NCBI GenBank assembly: GCA_030065095.1
Contig: JASJDP010000036.1
Span: 1 to 60,819, forward strand
From: Rhodobacter sp.
GTDB taxonomy: Bacteria > Pseudomonadota > Alphaproteobacteria > Rhodobacterales > Rhodobacteraceae
Direction: 5' to 3'
Length of the DNA stretch: 60,819 bases
This document shows, in pieces, positions 28,803 through 38,105 of the stretch; within the stretch, counting starts at the first letter, position 1, and each line of letters starts with the position of its first letter. Both the position numbers and the translations under genes were made by a program. The notes beneath the pieces were generated by a model. The model was not told where the DNA came from and made no database searches. It saw only the letters and a program-made list of their open reading frames with translations.

Positions 28803-30407
28803 TTGGCCATTGTTGTGTGGAGTTGTGGAAAGTTGTTGGACCTCGCCGCCTTCGCGGCCCTGATCAAGCGCAAGCGCGGCGAAAGGCGCCTGACGCAGGA
28901 ATCGCTCGCCATCGACGTCTTCGGCGATCCCGCCCGCAAGGCTGACATCAGCCGCATCGAAAACGCCCGCGTCCAGCCGCAGGAAGCCACGATCCAAAGG
29001 CTCGCCAGGGCGCTCGGCATCACCCATGCCGAGCTCGACCCGGTCCGCACCGCCCGCCCCGGCGCACGGCAGTTGGGCGAGATCCCGACACTCAGCCGCG
29101 ACGAGCTCGAACTGCTCGCCTCGCGGTTCGACATCCCCCGGCCGCACGCTCTGACCGACGCCCAACTCCGCGACGTCCTGACAAAAAAGGCCGAGGAATA
29201 CCGCGCCTACCGCGGCCAGATCGAGGCCATAGACGAGCGCACCGCAGGCCTCGGCGACCTGAAGGCCGCCGCCCAAAACGCCGCCGATACGCTCGACTTC
29301 GAAGAGGTCGAAACCCTCCTCGCGCATGCCCACGAGGTCGAGACCGAGATTGCTGCCGAGACCGCCGAACTCCGCGCCAGGAACGCCCTTCTCCGCGGCC
29401 GCGCGGAACAGGCCCACCGCCTGCTCTCCGCCGCCGCTGACAGCTTTGCCGCCATCGACAGCGATGCCCCTTTGAAACGCAAATGGGACCACATGCTGAG
29501 TTTTTTCGACTCAGGCCGATCGTTCGGGACCGCACATCTGAACCTATCGCGTCGCTTGGCCCAAGATATTGGAAACCACCTTGATGACGGGACGAAAACC
29601 CTCGCAACCGTACAAATGACCGAGGCTGCGATCTGTGAATCGCTTGCGCGTTTCGCGCCCGACCCGAAGGGTCGCGAATTGCTTCACAGCGCCATCGACC
29701 TTTGCCGGCAGGCGCTCAAGGTCCTGAACAAAACCGATCATCCAAGTGAATATGCCGGTGCGCACACCAATATGGCTTTGGCGATGCAAAGACTGGGCAT
29801 GCAGTCATGCTGCCAAATTCGTGAAAGCTACTTTCGACAGGCGATCAATTCGCATCGGGAGGCTTTGGAATGCATCGACGCTGAAACGGATCGTTTGAAA
29901 TCCGGCACCGTCCGCGCGAACCTGGCAATCGCTCTTTCCATACTTGCCGTCGATCTATTTGACGGCATCGACTTCTCGCTTTTCGAGGAAAGCCTCGACT
30001 GGTTTGACCAGGGCATGCCAATCATCGAACGAGACGGCGAGGGAGAAAAGATCGCGCAGGCCCAAAGCGACTACGGCATCGCTCTGAAGGAGTATGGAAT
30101 GCGGCTCAACGGCAGGCCCGGCCGCGTGTTGCTCGAACGGTCGGTCGAGGCTCAGATGTCCGCAACCTCGTTCTTCAAGCCGCGGGACCATCCGTTTCAG
30201 AATGCCATCTGCCGCGAGAATCTGGCCTTTGCCGAACTGGCGCTTGCCGATCATGACAGCGTCTCTGACCCCGCCCCGCATCTGCGGGCCGCCCTGGCTC
30301 ATGTCGAGGCGTCGCTGGAGGTCTTCGACCCCGCGCACATGGCCGCCAACTTCGCCAAGGCCACCGCCCTCCGCGACCGCCTGCGCGCCCGGCTCGGCGA
30401 GGCGTAG
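28803..30407 (+). CDS. HTH (XRE-like) regulator with TPR-like helical repeats
   Basis: 534 residues from TTG 28803; GTG 28815 or TTG 28833/28836 are alternatives since the recognisable part begins LDLAAFAALIKRKRGERRLT. Residues about 14-75 form a Cro/XRE-type helix-turn-helix (LTQESLAIDVFGDPARKADI then SRIENARVQPQEATIQRLARALG). A helical linker (residues 90-210, heptad-like, Glu/Ala-rich) follows. The remainder shows repeated helix pairs like TPRs: LLHSAIDLCRQALKVLN, HTNMALAMQRLGMQ, ANLAIALSILAVDL, ENLAFAELALADHD. Such proteins often sense a ligand or peptide through the TPR domain. It stands alone; no target is evident. Confidence 0.78.
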   Translation: MAIVVWSCGKLLDLAAFAALIKRKRGERRLTQESLAIDVFGDPARKADISRIENARVQPQEATIQRLARALGITHAELDPVRTARPGARQLGEIPTLSRDELELLASRFDIPRPHALTDAQLRDVLTKKAEEYRAYRGQIEAIDERTAGLGDLKAAAQNAADTLDFEEVETLLAHAHEVETEIAAETAELRARNALLRGRAEQAHRLLSAAADSFAAIDSDAPLKRKWDHMLSFFDSGRSFGTAHLNLSRRLAQDIGNHLDDGTKTLATVQMTEAAICESLARFAPDPKGRELLHSAIDLCRQALKVLNKTDHPSEYAGAHTNMALAMQRLGMQSCCQIRESYFRQAINSHREALECIDAETDRLKSGTVRANLAIALSILAVDLFDGIDFSLFEESLDWFDQGMPIIERDGEGEKIAQAQSDYGIALKEYGMRLNGRPGRVLLERSVEAQMSATSFFKPRDHPFQNAICRENLAFAELALADHDSVSDPAPHLRAALAHVEASLEVFDPAHMAANFAKATALRDRLRARLGEA

Positions 30408-30590
30408 GGCGGAGGTTTCCCCACCCCGCCCGCCCCAAAGTCCGATGCAATTCCGATGGAAGTCCGATACGTTTCCGCCCCCCGACTCTGGCCGCCGGGC
30501 AACACTTCGCGGCCCGCGCGTCGCGCCGCCCTTTCCCCGCCCCGCGCGGATTTGTTAACCTCTGCCCATTGTCTGTCTCAGGGGGGTCTC

Positions 30591-31022
30591 ATGCCGCGGT
30601 ATGAGTACACGGTCGTGCCCGCACCGAAAAAGCCGGGGAAAATCAAGGGGGTGAAGGGCACCGACAACCGGTTTGCCGCAGAGCTGTCCCGGCTGATGAA
30701 CGACTACGGGGCCGACGGCTGGGAGTATCAGCGCACCGATACCCTGCCCTGCGAGGAACGCCAGGGCCTGACCGGACGCACCACCACCTTTCAGACCATG
30801 TTGGTTTTCCGGCGGGAAATCAAGGACTTGACCACCGAGCCATTGCCCGAGGTGCCGCTGGTCGAGGCCGAACCGACGCTCGCCGTCCCCAGCTTCGGCG
30901 CCACCGCCCCGGCCCCGGCCATTGCCGCCGCGGCACCCGAGGGCGAGGCCCCGGCGCTCGGCCCGGCGGAGCCCCCAACTCCCGACGGAACCACCCGCGC
31001 CCCGGACATCGCAGCGCAGTAG
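30591..31022 (+). CDS. DUF4177 domain protein
   Basis: 143 residues from ATG 30591 with GGGGGGTCTC upstream. The N-terminal 70 residues match DUF4177: MPRYEYTVVPAPKK, then LNDYGADGWEYQR-like (here SRLMNDYGADGWEYQRTDTL) and a closing strand MLVFRREI. The rest is an Ala/Pro/Glu-rich low-complexity tail, probably disordered. Role unknown. Confidence 0.82.
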   Translation: MPRYEYTVVPAPKKPGKIKGVKGTDNRFAAELSRLMNDYGADGWEYQRTDTLPCEERQGLTGRTTTFQTMLVFRREIKDLTTEPLPEVPLVEAEPTLAVPSFGATAPAPAIAAAAPEGEAPALGPAEPPTPDGTTRAPDIAAQ

Positions 31023-31025
31023 GGC

Positions 31026-31048
31026 GCGAATTTTCGTCGAAAATTCGT
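31026..31048. repeat. Dispersed palindrome, copy 3 (between convergent genes)
   Basis: Arms CGAATTTTC and GAAAATTCG around spacer GTC (perfect core 31027-31047). It lies three bases after the DUF4177 stop and before the 3' end of convergent bolA. Confidence 0.8.
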
Positions 31049-31076
31049 TGCCCCCGTGCAGTCCGATGGGCAAGCC

Positions 31077-31334
31077 CTACCCCTCGATCTGCAACGCCAG
31101 TGCATGGATCCGTCCCACCAGATCCTTGCCAAGCGCTGCATGCACCGCCCGGTGCCGCGCGATCCGGCTCATCGGCCCGAAGACCTCGGCCCGGATATGC
31201 ACCCGGAAATGGCTCTGCCCGCCCTCCTGATAGCCGGCATGCCCGATATGCTGCTCGCTTTCATCCACAACCTCTAGTGCGGACGGCGCGAAGGCAGCCC
31301 TAAGTCTCGTCTCTATCTCATCGGCCACGCGCAT
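31077..31334 (-). CDS. bolA: BolA family protein
   Basis: 85 residues. BolA fold: ADEIETRLRAAFAPSALEVVDES, HIGHAGYQEGGQSHFRVHI, then RIARHRAVHAALGKDL and the terminal IHALALQIEG. BolA proteins pair with monothiol glutaredoxins in iron-sulphur trafficking. It is divergent from the J-domain gene by 75 bases, an arrangement common in Rhodobacterales ahead of the cobaltochelatase genes. Confidence 0.93.
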   Translation of the reverse strand: MRVADEIETRLRAAFAPSALEVVDESEQHIGHAGYQEGGQSHFRVHIRAEVFGPMSRIARHRAVHAALGKDLVGRIHALALQIEG

Positions 31335-31409
31335 TTTATCGATCTGCCCCCTTCACACCTGTCCCGAAATCCTTAAACTCGTGCGACCGAGTCGAAAAGG
31401 CAGAGCAGC

Positions 31410-32042
31410 ATGACCAATTCTGATCCCTTCGGTTTCGATATCCGGGTGTCCTCGGCCAAGAAACGGCAGACGCGGGGCAAGCGCGGCATGTCAGGGGCGT
31501 TTGAGACCTCGACCCGGGCCTGCGAACATCCGGGCTGCCGCGAAGCCGGGCAGTATCGCGCGCCCAAATCGCCGGACCACCTGGATGAATACCTGTGGTT
31601 CTGCAAGGACCATGTGCGCGAATACAACCTGAAGTGGAATTTTTTCAATGGCGCGACGGAGGAGGAATTTCAGGAGCAGATCGACAAGGACCGGGTGTGG
31701 GAGCGCGAGACCAAGCCCTTTGCCAAGCCCGGCGAGGAACAGCGCGCGTGGTCGCGCCTGGGCATCGACGATCCGCATCAGGTGCTGGGCGAGAACGCGA
31801 CGCGGAATCCCGGCAAGTCGATCACCGGCAGCCGCAAGCTGCCGCCGACCGAGCGGCGGGCCCTGGATATCCTCGAGGCCAAGGATCACTGGACCAAGGC
31901 AGAGATCCGCAAGCAATACAAAAGCCTGGTCAAGGATCTGCATCCCGACATGAACGGCGGCGCCCGCGAGGACGAGGACCGCCTGCAAGAGGTCGTCTGG
32001 GCCTGGGACCAGATCAAGGACAGCCGGAATTTCAAGGGCTGA
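31410..32042 (+). CDS. J-domain (DnaJ-like) protein
   Basis: 210 residues. The N-terminal part is a cysteine-containing region (RACEHPGCREAGQYRAPKSP and WFCKDHVREYNLKWNFFNG) specific to alphaproteobacterial DnaJ-like proteins and perhaps metal binding (C-x4-C plus C-x2-H). The C-terminal 55 residues are a J-domain with the HPD tripeptide near residue 178 (LVKDLHPDMNGG), preceded by RRALDILEAKDHWTKAEIRK. The glycine-rich and zinc-finger domains of true DnaJ are absent. The conserved neighbourhood with bolA, cobS and cobT suggests a co-chaperone for this cluster, which is inference. Confidence 0.9.
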   Translation: MTNSDPFGFDIRVSSAKKRQTRGKRGMSGAFETSTRACEHPGCREAGQYRAPKSPDHLDEYLWFCKDHVREYNLKWNFFNGATEEEFQEQIDKDRVWERETKPFAKPGEEQRAWSRLGIDDPHQVLGENATRNPGKSITGSRKLPPTERRALDILEAKDHWTKAEIRKQYKSLVKDLHPDMNGGAREDEDRLQEVVWAWDQIKDSRNFKG

Positions 32043-32651
32043 TCGGCGCGCGCGCGCGCGCCCCGGGCCTTTGCCGGGCGACCGACGATTGCCGGCAGCC
32101 CCGATGCACCGGGCCATGGCCGGACATCATTCTGCTTCAGCTACTCAGGCGCGCAGCGGCGACATCCGTAAATCCGCCCCGCCCGAGTAGCCGAATACGC
32201 AGGGCATCCGGGCCGAAGTCCGGTTTGATCGGCTGATCCCACAGCGTGCGCGTGGCGCCGGATCCGAAAGCGGCGTCCGGGCCGGGCAGGACGACGGCGA
32301 CGGAAGGCAATATCGATCACAACCATCGATTCCCCCCGAGGACCTTTGCCGCCGCGGGTTCTGGACAGTTGTGCGCGCGTTCAAACGTCCCGAGCCCGTG
32401 CCGCGCCGATGAAATCGCATCTTATCTGCGCTATCTTGTGCAGCGTCAGGGGGTTAGCGGCCTGTCTCAGGCCGGAAACAGACCCGTGACACGACCAGAT
32501 TCCGGATGCGACCACGGGCCTGGAAATCCCCGACCGCAATCCTCCGGAATGCCTTGCGTGACGTTGACCTTCCCCGCTCTATCCTCCATGAAGGCGACCG
32601 GCGCAGGGATCGGCCTGCGGCGGACGAAACTCCTCCCGAACGAGGCAGAAG
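32043..32651. other. 600-base gap upstream of cobS
   Basis: No convincing gene. It starts with an alternating CG tract at 32046-32061 and is otherwise GC-rich with an AT-richer patch at 32400-32450. The region must hold the cobS promoter; no complete cobalamin riboswitch could be recognised, but the search by eye is weak. Confidence 0.4.
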
Positions 32652-33638
32652 ATGGCGGACGGTAGTATGGATATGACGGCGAAACCGACCGAAGAGATAT
32701 CGGTCCGCGATGTGTTCGGCATCGACAGCGATATGGTGGTCAAGGGTTTCGCCGAACCGACCGACCGGGTCCCGGAGTTGGATGCAACCTACAAGTTCGA
32801 TCCCGACACGACGCTCGCGATCCTCGCGGCGTTCGGCAGAAACCGGCGCCTGATCATCCAAGGCTATCACGGGACGGGCAAGTCGACCCATATCGAGCAG
32901 GTGGCCGCGCGGCTGAACTGGCCGACCGTACGGGTCAACCTCGACAGTCACATCAGCCGGATCGACCTGATCGGCAAGGACGCGATCAAGCTGAAGGACG
33001 GCCTGCAGGTCACCGAGTTTCAGGAGGGCATCCTGCCCTGGGCGCTGCGCAATCCAACGGCCATCGTCTTCGACGAATACGACGCGGGGCGCGCCGACGT
33101 GATGTTCGTCATCCAGCGGGTGCTGGAACATGACGGCAAGCTGACGCTTCTGGATCAGAACGAGGTGATCACGCCCCACCCCTATTTCCGCCTGTTCGCC
33201 ACCGCGAACACCGTGGGGCTGGGCGACACGACGGGGCTCTACCACGGCGTCCAGCAGATCAACCAGGCGCAGATGGACCGCTGGTCGCTGGTGGCGACGC
33301 TGAACTATCTGTCCCATGACGCCGAGACGGCGATCGTTCTGGCAAAGAACCCGCATTACAACACCGAACGCGGCCGCAAGCAGATCGCGCAGATGGTGAC
33401 GGTGGCGGATCTGACCCGCACGGCGTTCATGAACGGCGACCTGTCGACCGTGATGAGCCCGCGCACGGTGATCAACTGGGCCCAAAATGCCGAGATCTTC
33501 CGCAACATCGGCTATGCCTTCCGCGTGACCTTCCTCAACAAGTGCGACGAGCTGGAGCGCGAAACGGTCGCCGAGTTCTATCAGCGCTGCTTTGACGAGG
33601 AACTGCCCGAAAGCGCCGCGTCGATCGCGATGCCGTGA
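32652..33638 (+). CDS. cobS: Cobaltochelatase subunit CobS (AAA+ ATPase)
   Basis: 328 residues. AAA+ subunit of the aerobic CobNST chelatase that inserts cobalt into hydrogenobyrinic acid a,c-diamide. Walker A is GYHGTGKST (about residue 72), Walker [11 protein letters not shown], sensor region [11 protein letters not shown], and arginine-rich [16 protein letters not shown] follows; [20 protein letters not shown] is highly conserved in CobS. ATG 32652 has GAGGCAGAAG upstream. Its partner cobT is 1.3 kb downstream, separated by two unrelated small genes. CobN is not in the window. Confidence 0.97.
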   Translation: MADGSMDMTAKPTEEISVRDVFGIDSDMVVKGFAEPTDRVPELDATYKFDPDTTLAILAAFGRNRRLIIQGYHGTGKSTHIEQVAARLNWPTVRVNLDSHISRIDLIGKDAIKLKDGLQVTEFQEGILPWALRNPTAIVFDEYDAGRADVMFVIQRVLEHDGKLTLLDQNEVITPHPYFRLFATANTVGLGDTTGLYHGVQQINQAQMDRWSLVATLNYLSHDAETAIVLAKNPHYNTERGRKQIAQMVTVADLTRTAFMNGDLSTVMSPRTVINWAQNAEIFRNIGYAFRVTFLNKCDELERETVAEFYQRCFDEELPESAASIAMP

Positions 33639-33664
33639 TGCGGTAACGCCCGACGCGTGATCGC

Positions 33665-34333
33665 ATGCATATCGGCCTGATCGGCGGCATCGGCGTTGCC
33701 GCGACACTCGTCTACTACCAGCGACTGACTGCCGCGGTCGATCGGCTCGGCGGCAAGCTGGAGCTGACCATGGTACACGCCGATGTGCACGAACTGTTGC
33801 GCAACAACCTGGCCGACAACCGGGACGCCCAGGCGCAGGTTTATGCCCGGCTGATCGACCGGCTGAAGGCCGCCGGTGCGGATTGCGCCGCCATCACCTC
33901 GCTGGGCGGGCATTTCTGCTACAACGAAACGGTGCCGCTATCCTCCCTGCCCCTGGTCTCGGCCGTGGAGCCGCTGGATGACTTCTTTGCCGCCGAGGGG
34001 CTCGCCCGCGTCGGCCTGCTGGGCACGCGCGTCGTGATGCGCACCGGGCTTTACGGGCAGCTCAAGAAAACCCAGGCCGTGGCGCTGGAAGACGAAATCG
34101 ACGGGATCGGCCAGACCTATCAGGACATGGCCATCGCCGGGCGCTGTACCGAGGCGCAACGCGCGCTTTTCCTCGACGCTGGCCGACGGCTGGTCGAAGA
34201 CCGCGGCGCCGACGCCGTGGTGCTGGCCGGCACCGATCTGAACCTCGCTTTCGATGGTGCACGGCCGGGCTACCGGGTGATCGACGCGCTCGACATTCAT
34301 GTCGACGTGCTGGCGCGGATGGCCGTGACCTGA
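33665..34333 (+). CDS. Aspartate/glutamate racemase-like protein lacking both catalytic cysteines
   Basis: 222 residues. The fold signature is clear: IGLIGGIGVAATLVYYQRLT at the start, DNRDAQAQVYARLIDRLKAAGAD, and VGLLGTRVVMRTGLYGQL. In the family the two catalytic Cys lie in xPCNTxH and LGCTE motifs. Here the corresponding positions read ITSLGGHF (Ser79) and LAGTDLNL (Gly189), so neither nucleophile is present, while the flanking His and Asp are kept. A normal two-base racemase mechanism is therefore unlikely. It lies 26 bases after cobS and before cobT, probably in the same transcript. Confidence 0.8.
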   Translation: MHIGLIGGIGVAATLVYYQRLTAAVDRLGGKLELTMVHADVHELLRNNLADNRDAQAQVYARLIDRLKAAGADCAAITSLGGHFCYNETVPLSSLPLVSAVEPLDDFFAAEGLARVGLLGTRVVMRTGLYGQLKKTQAVALEDEIDGIGQTYQDMAIAGRCTEAQRALFLDAGRRLVEDRGADAVVLAGTDLNLAFDGARPGYRVIDALDIHVDVLARMAVT

Positions 34334-34453
34334 CAGGCGCCGCGCCGCTGCAACAATTTCTGCGGCTGCAGCCGTTGCCGGACCACAACATCTGGAAGGC
34401 GGTTTTCAAACTGCTTCATTGATAGACGAATAATTGCCCGTAATGTCGAATTC

Positions 34454-34843
34454 ATGGGCGGATTGAAAACTCTTGCGGTTGCGCTCTTCCTGCTCCCTGC
34501 AGCCGGGACCCAGGCGCAAACGAACCTGAGCGCCGATGGCCAGCTTCGCTTTTTTGCCACCTGCGCGGGACGGCTGTCGGCCCTTGTGGAGCATCAGTGG
34601 ATGTTCGACGGACCGGCCTCGGATCGCACCGAGGCGGCGCGCACGCAACTGCTCGATATCATCGGCGCGATCCTTCCGGCCGGGCGCGAGGTCGAGGTGC
34701 TGAACTGGCGCATCGACGCCAAGAGCGCCCATGCCAGACTGCTTTACCGCGCGGTCTTCAACGAGGACCCGGACGATGCCGCCTGGGCACACCGGCTGGC
34801 CGCGCGCCAGACCGCCGTTTGCCGGTCGTTTTTGCTGTCCTGA
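34454..34843 (+). CDS. Small exported protein between cobS and cobT
   Basis: 129 residues with a signal peptide (MGGLKTLAVALFLLPAAGTQA, cleavage likely before Gln). The mature part is helical: LRFFATCAGRLSALVEHQWM, RTQLLDIIGAILPAGREVEV, ARQTAVCRSFLL; the two Cys may form a disulfide in the periplasm. No family recognised beyond a resemblance to short periplasmic alphaproteobacterial proteins of unknown role. Gene order suggests co-transcription with the cobaltochelatase subunits. Confidence 0.75.
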   Translation: MGGLKTLAVALFLLPAAGTQAQTNLSADGQLRFFATCAGRLSALVEHQWMFDGPASDRTEAARTQLLDIIGAILPAGREVEVLNWRIDAKSAHARLLYRAVFNEDPDDAAWAHRLAARQTAVCRSFLLS

Positions 34844-34918
34844 CCCCGCGCGCATCTGGTCATCCCGGCGCCACCGCTCTAGGGTGCGCTCCGGAGCGCA
34901 AAGATCGCAAAGCACGAC

Positions 34919-36796
34919 ATGAAAAAACCCGCAGACAACCCGGCCGACCCGTTCAAGAAGGCGCTGACCGAGGCCACCAAGGTCATCGCCGACGACCCCG
35001 AACTGGCCGTCAGCTTTACCGTCGATCCGCCGGGCATGACCAACGACGCCGTGCGCCTGCCGCAGGTCAGCCGCCGGATGACCCGGCATGAGGTGCTGCT
35101 CGCCCGGGGCACGGCCGATGCCTATGCCCTGCGGCTGAAGTATCACGACGAGGGCACGCACAACCGCTACGCCCCGCAAGGCCAGATGGCGCGCGATCTC
35201 TACGAGGCGATGGAGACGGCCCGGTGCGAGGCGGTCGGCGCGCGCGCCATGCCCGGCACCGCGGCCAATATCGACGCCAAGATCGCCAACGAGGCCGAGC
35301 GCCGGGGGTACGGTCAGATCACCCAGGCGTCCGAAGCGCCCCTGGCCACCGCCGCAGGCTATCTGATCCGGCATCTGGCGACCGGCCGGCCGCTGCCCGC
35401 GGGCGCCGAAAACGTCATGGATCTGTGGCGCGGGTTTATCGAGGAGCAGGCCGGCGGCACGCTGGAAAACCTTGACGAGACGCTCGCCGACCAGACGGCA
35501 TTCGCCAAGTTCGCCCGTCAGATCATCGACGATCTCGGCTATGGCGACCAGCTGGGCGACGACCCCGACGAGCTCAATGACGAGGACGAGGACGAGGCGG
35601 CGTCGGACGACGACCGGGACGAGCCCGATTCCACCGGCAGCGATGACGAGGACGCCGAAGAGGACAGCGAGGCCTCGCCCGAACAGGCACAGGATCAGGA
35701 ACAGGACGCCGCCCAGGCCCAGGTTTCCATGGACGAGATGGCCGATGCGGACATGGCCGAAGAGACCGAGATGCCCGAAGGCGACATGCCGATGGAGCCG
35801 CCGGCGCCCGCCCCGCATTCCGACGCCGATCCCGACTACACCGTCTTCCGCACCGACTACGACGAGGAAATCAAGGCCGAGGACCTGGCGGAACTGCAGG
35901 AACTGGAACGCCTGCGCGCCTATCTCGACCAGCAGCTCGAACCTCTGAAGGGCGCCGTCGGCCGGCTGGCAAACAAGCTGCAAAGGCGGCTGCAGGCGCA
36001 GCAGAACCGGTCGTGGGAGTTCGATCTGGAAGAGGGCATGCTGGATGCCGGCCGGCTGGCGCGCGTCGTGGCCAACCCGACCACGCCCCTGAGCTTCAAG
36101 ATCGAAAAGGACACCGAGTTCCGGGACACGGTGGTCACGCTGCTGCTCGACAATTCCGGCTCGATGCGCGGACGCCCGATCTCGATCGCGGCGATCTGTG
36201 CCGATGTGCTTGCCCGGACGCTGGAGCGGTGCCAGGTCAAGGTCGAGATCCTGGGCTTTACCACCCGCGCGTGGAAGGGCGGCCAGGCCCGCGAGGCCTG
36301 GCTCAACGACGGCCGGCCACAGACGCCCGGACGGCTGAACGACCTGCGCCACATCATCTACAAATCCGCCGATGCCCCCTGGCGCCGGGCGCGCGAAAAC
36401 CTCGGGCTGATGATGAAAGAGGGGCTGCTGAAGGAAAACATCGACGGCGAGGCGCTGGAATGGGCGCATCGGCGGCTTTGCCAGCGGCCCGAGGCGCGAA
36501 AGATCCTGATGGTGATTTCCGACGGCGCGCCGGTGGACGACTCCACCCTCAGCGTGAACCCGGCGAATTATCTGGAAAAGCATCTTCGCGACGTGATTGC
36601 CCTTGTCGGCCGGCGCAAGGCGGTGGAACTTATCGCCATCGGCATCGGCCACGATGTCACGCGCTATTACGACCATGCGGTGACGATCACGGATGTGGAA
36701 CAGCTGGCGGGCGCGATGACCGAGCAGCTGGCTTCGCTGTTCGACAGCGACAAGCGCGGCCGCGCACGCTTCGTGGGGCTGAAAAGGGCCAGCTAG
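34919..36796 (+). CDS. cobT: Cobaltochelatase subunit CobT (VWA domain)
   Basis: 625 residues. The N-terminal helical domain starts [20 protein letters not shown] and carries [21 protein letters not shown] very acidic linker spans about residues 216-290 (runs of Asp and Glu). The C-terminal von Willebrand A domain has the MIDAS motif [14 protein letters not shown] near residue 410, followed by [16 protein letters not shown] and [13 protein letters not shown]. CobT assembles with CobS into a hexameric ATPase complex that drives CobN. This protein is different from the phosphoribosyltransferase CobT at 3882. Confidence 0.97.
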   Translation: MKKPADNPADPFKKALTEATKVIADDPELAVSFTVDPPGMTNDAVRLPQVSRRMTRHEVLLARGTADAYALRLKYHDEGTHNRYAPQGQMARDLYEAMETARCEAVGARAMPGTAANIDAKIANEAERRGYGQITQASEAPLATAAGYLIRHLATGRPLPAGAENVMDLWRGFIEEQAGGTLENLDETLADQTAFAKFARQIIDDLGYGDQLGDDPDELNDEDEDEAASDDDRDEPDSTGSDDEDAEEDSEASPEQAQDQEQDAAQAQVSMDEMADADMAEETEMPEGDMPMEPPAPAPHSDADPDYTVFRTDYDEEIKAEDLAELQELERLRAYLDQQLEPLKGAVGRLANKLQRRLQAQQNRSWEFDLEEGMLDAGRLARVVANPTTPLSFKIEKDTEFRDTVVTLLLDNSGSMRGRPISIAAICADVLARTLERCQVKVEILGFTTRAWKGGQAREAWLNDGRPQTPGRLNDLRHIIYKSADAPWRRARENLGLMMKEGLLKENIDGEALEWAHRRLCQRPEARKILMVISDGAPVDDSTLSVNPANYLEKHLRDVIALVGRRKAVELIAIGIGHDVTRYYDHAVTITDVEQLAGAMTEQLASLFDSDKRGRARFVGLKRAS

Positions 36797-36932
36797 GACG
36801 CGATGTGGTGGGTGAGGCGCAGGATTGTCCGTGGCCTGAAGTTGCGATTTGCAACCAGCGGTCTGGCGCGGAATCAAGGCCGCAGGCCACCGCGCCGTTC
36901 GTCCCTGGTTCGGACTGTGCCGCGGCCTGATA

Positions 36933-38105
36933 CTACGGTTCCCGGAAAGCCTCTCGGGATTTGTAAAGCGGCTTCAGCAGGTACTGCAGAACCGTCTTGG
37001 ATCCGGTCTGTAATTCCGCCGTGGCGCGCATGCCGGGGCGGATCTCGATATCCTGCTGCCGATCGGTCAAACTCTCCATGTCGACCTTCAGCGTAACGCG
37101 ATAGAACGGCTCGGCCCGCGGATTGCGGTCGTCTTCGAACGTATCGGCCGAGACGAAATCGACCTTGCCTTTCAGCGTGCCGTAGATCGTGTAGTCATAG
37201 GCCGACAGCTTTATCGTGGCCGGCTGCCCACGCTCGACGCTGGCGATGTTTTCCGGCTTCACCCGCGCCTCGACGAACAGTTCCTCGCCCAGCGGAATGA
37301 TCTCGAGGATCTCTTCGCCCGGCCGGACGACGCCGCCGATCGTGGTGATCTGCAGCGCGTTGACGATGCCGGTCATCGGCGAGGTGATCACCGTGCGCTT
37401 CAGCTGGTCCTGCGCCAGACGCATCTCCTGCCGGCGCGATGTCAGATCCTGCAGCGTCTCGGAATACTCCTCCGCGAGGTCCAGCTCGGCCTGGCTGCGG
37501 ATCTCGTTGTACTTGTTCACCGCGTCGCTCGCCGCTTTCTTGGCGCGGTTCACCTCGATCAGCGCGACGATGTCCTGCTCGTAGAGCCGTTCGAGATTGG
37601 CCAACTCGTCCTTGAGTTGCGACATGATCTCACCCGCGCCGTCGCGGCGGCTGATATAGTCGGACTGCCGTGCATTCAGCAGCGCCCGCTCCGAGGTCAG
37701 GATATGCGGCGTCCGCGCGGCCAGATCGGCGGGCACGTCGAAATCGAAGGCGCCCGCCAGTTCCGCCTCGAGCCGGAGACGCTTGATCTCCAGCGCGTCG
37801 ATCTGGTCCTGAAGGTCGTCGACCGCGGTGCGGAACTTGGTGTCCTGCAGCCGGGCCAGCACCTGCCCCGCCTCGACCTTGTCGCCCTGCCGCACGTGCA
37901 ACTCGGCCAGAATACCGCCTTCGAGGTTTTGAACGATCTGCGCCCGCGACGACGACACCACCTCGCCCTCGGCCCGCACGATCTCGTCGACCCAGGCGAT
38001 GGCCGCCCAGCCCAAAAACAAGACGAAGGCAAGCCCGACCAGATAGATGATCCGGCTTGCACCACGGGTCGCCTCGGCCAGGTGGGTGTCGGCCGCCGCG
38101 GTCAT
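36933..38105 (-). CDS. HlyD-type periplasmic adaptor of a type I secretion system
   Basis: 390 residues. One N-terminal transmembrane helix (IIYLVGLAFVLFLGWAAIAW), then the biotinyl-lipoyl half-motif GEVVSSSRAQIVQNLEGGIL and VRQGDKVEAGQVLARL. A long coiled coil follows (about residues 105-215, ending LTSRRQEMRLAQDQLKRT) and the second lipoyl half VITSPMTGIVNALQITTIGG with the C-terminal beta-barrel VEARVKPENIASVERGQPA. The ATG overlaps the ABC transporter stop by four bases (ATGA). It is the adaptor between inner-membrane transporter and outer-membrane channel, resembling LapC. Confidence 0.94.
   Translation of the reverse strand: MTAAADTHLAEATRGASRIIYLVGLAFVLFLGWAAIAWVDEIVRAEGEVVSSSRAQIVQNLEGGILAELHVRQGDKVEAGQVLARLQDTKFRTAVDDLQDQIDALEIKRLRLEAELAGAFDFDVPADLAARTPHILTSERALLNARQSDYISRRDGAGEIMSQLKDELANLERLYEQDIVALIEVNRAKKAASDAVNKYNEIRSQAELDLAEEYSETLQDLTSRRQEMRLAQDQLKRTVITSPMTGIVNALQITTIGGVVRPGEEILEIIPLGEELFVEARVKPENIASVERGQPATIKLSAYDYTIYGTLKGKVDFVSADTFEDDRNPRAEPFYRVTLKVDMESLTDRQQDIEIRPGMRATAELQTGSKTVLQYLLKPLYKSREAFREP

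Noticed and set aside
32046-32061. Alternating CG tract as functional Z-DNA element
   Set aside because: Short and in a GC-rich genome; chance is a sufficient explanation.
32043-32651. Cobalamin riboswitch upstream of cobaltochelatase cobS
   Set aside because: No matching B12 box or conserved core could be recognised by eye; an Infernal search would be decisive.
34406-36877. 823-codon frame antisense to cobT
   Set aside because: Mirror of the acidic linker and VWA domain codons; sense CobT is certain.
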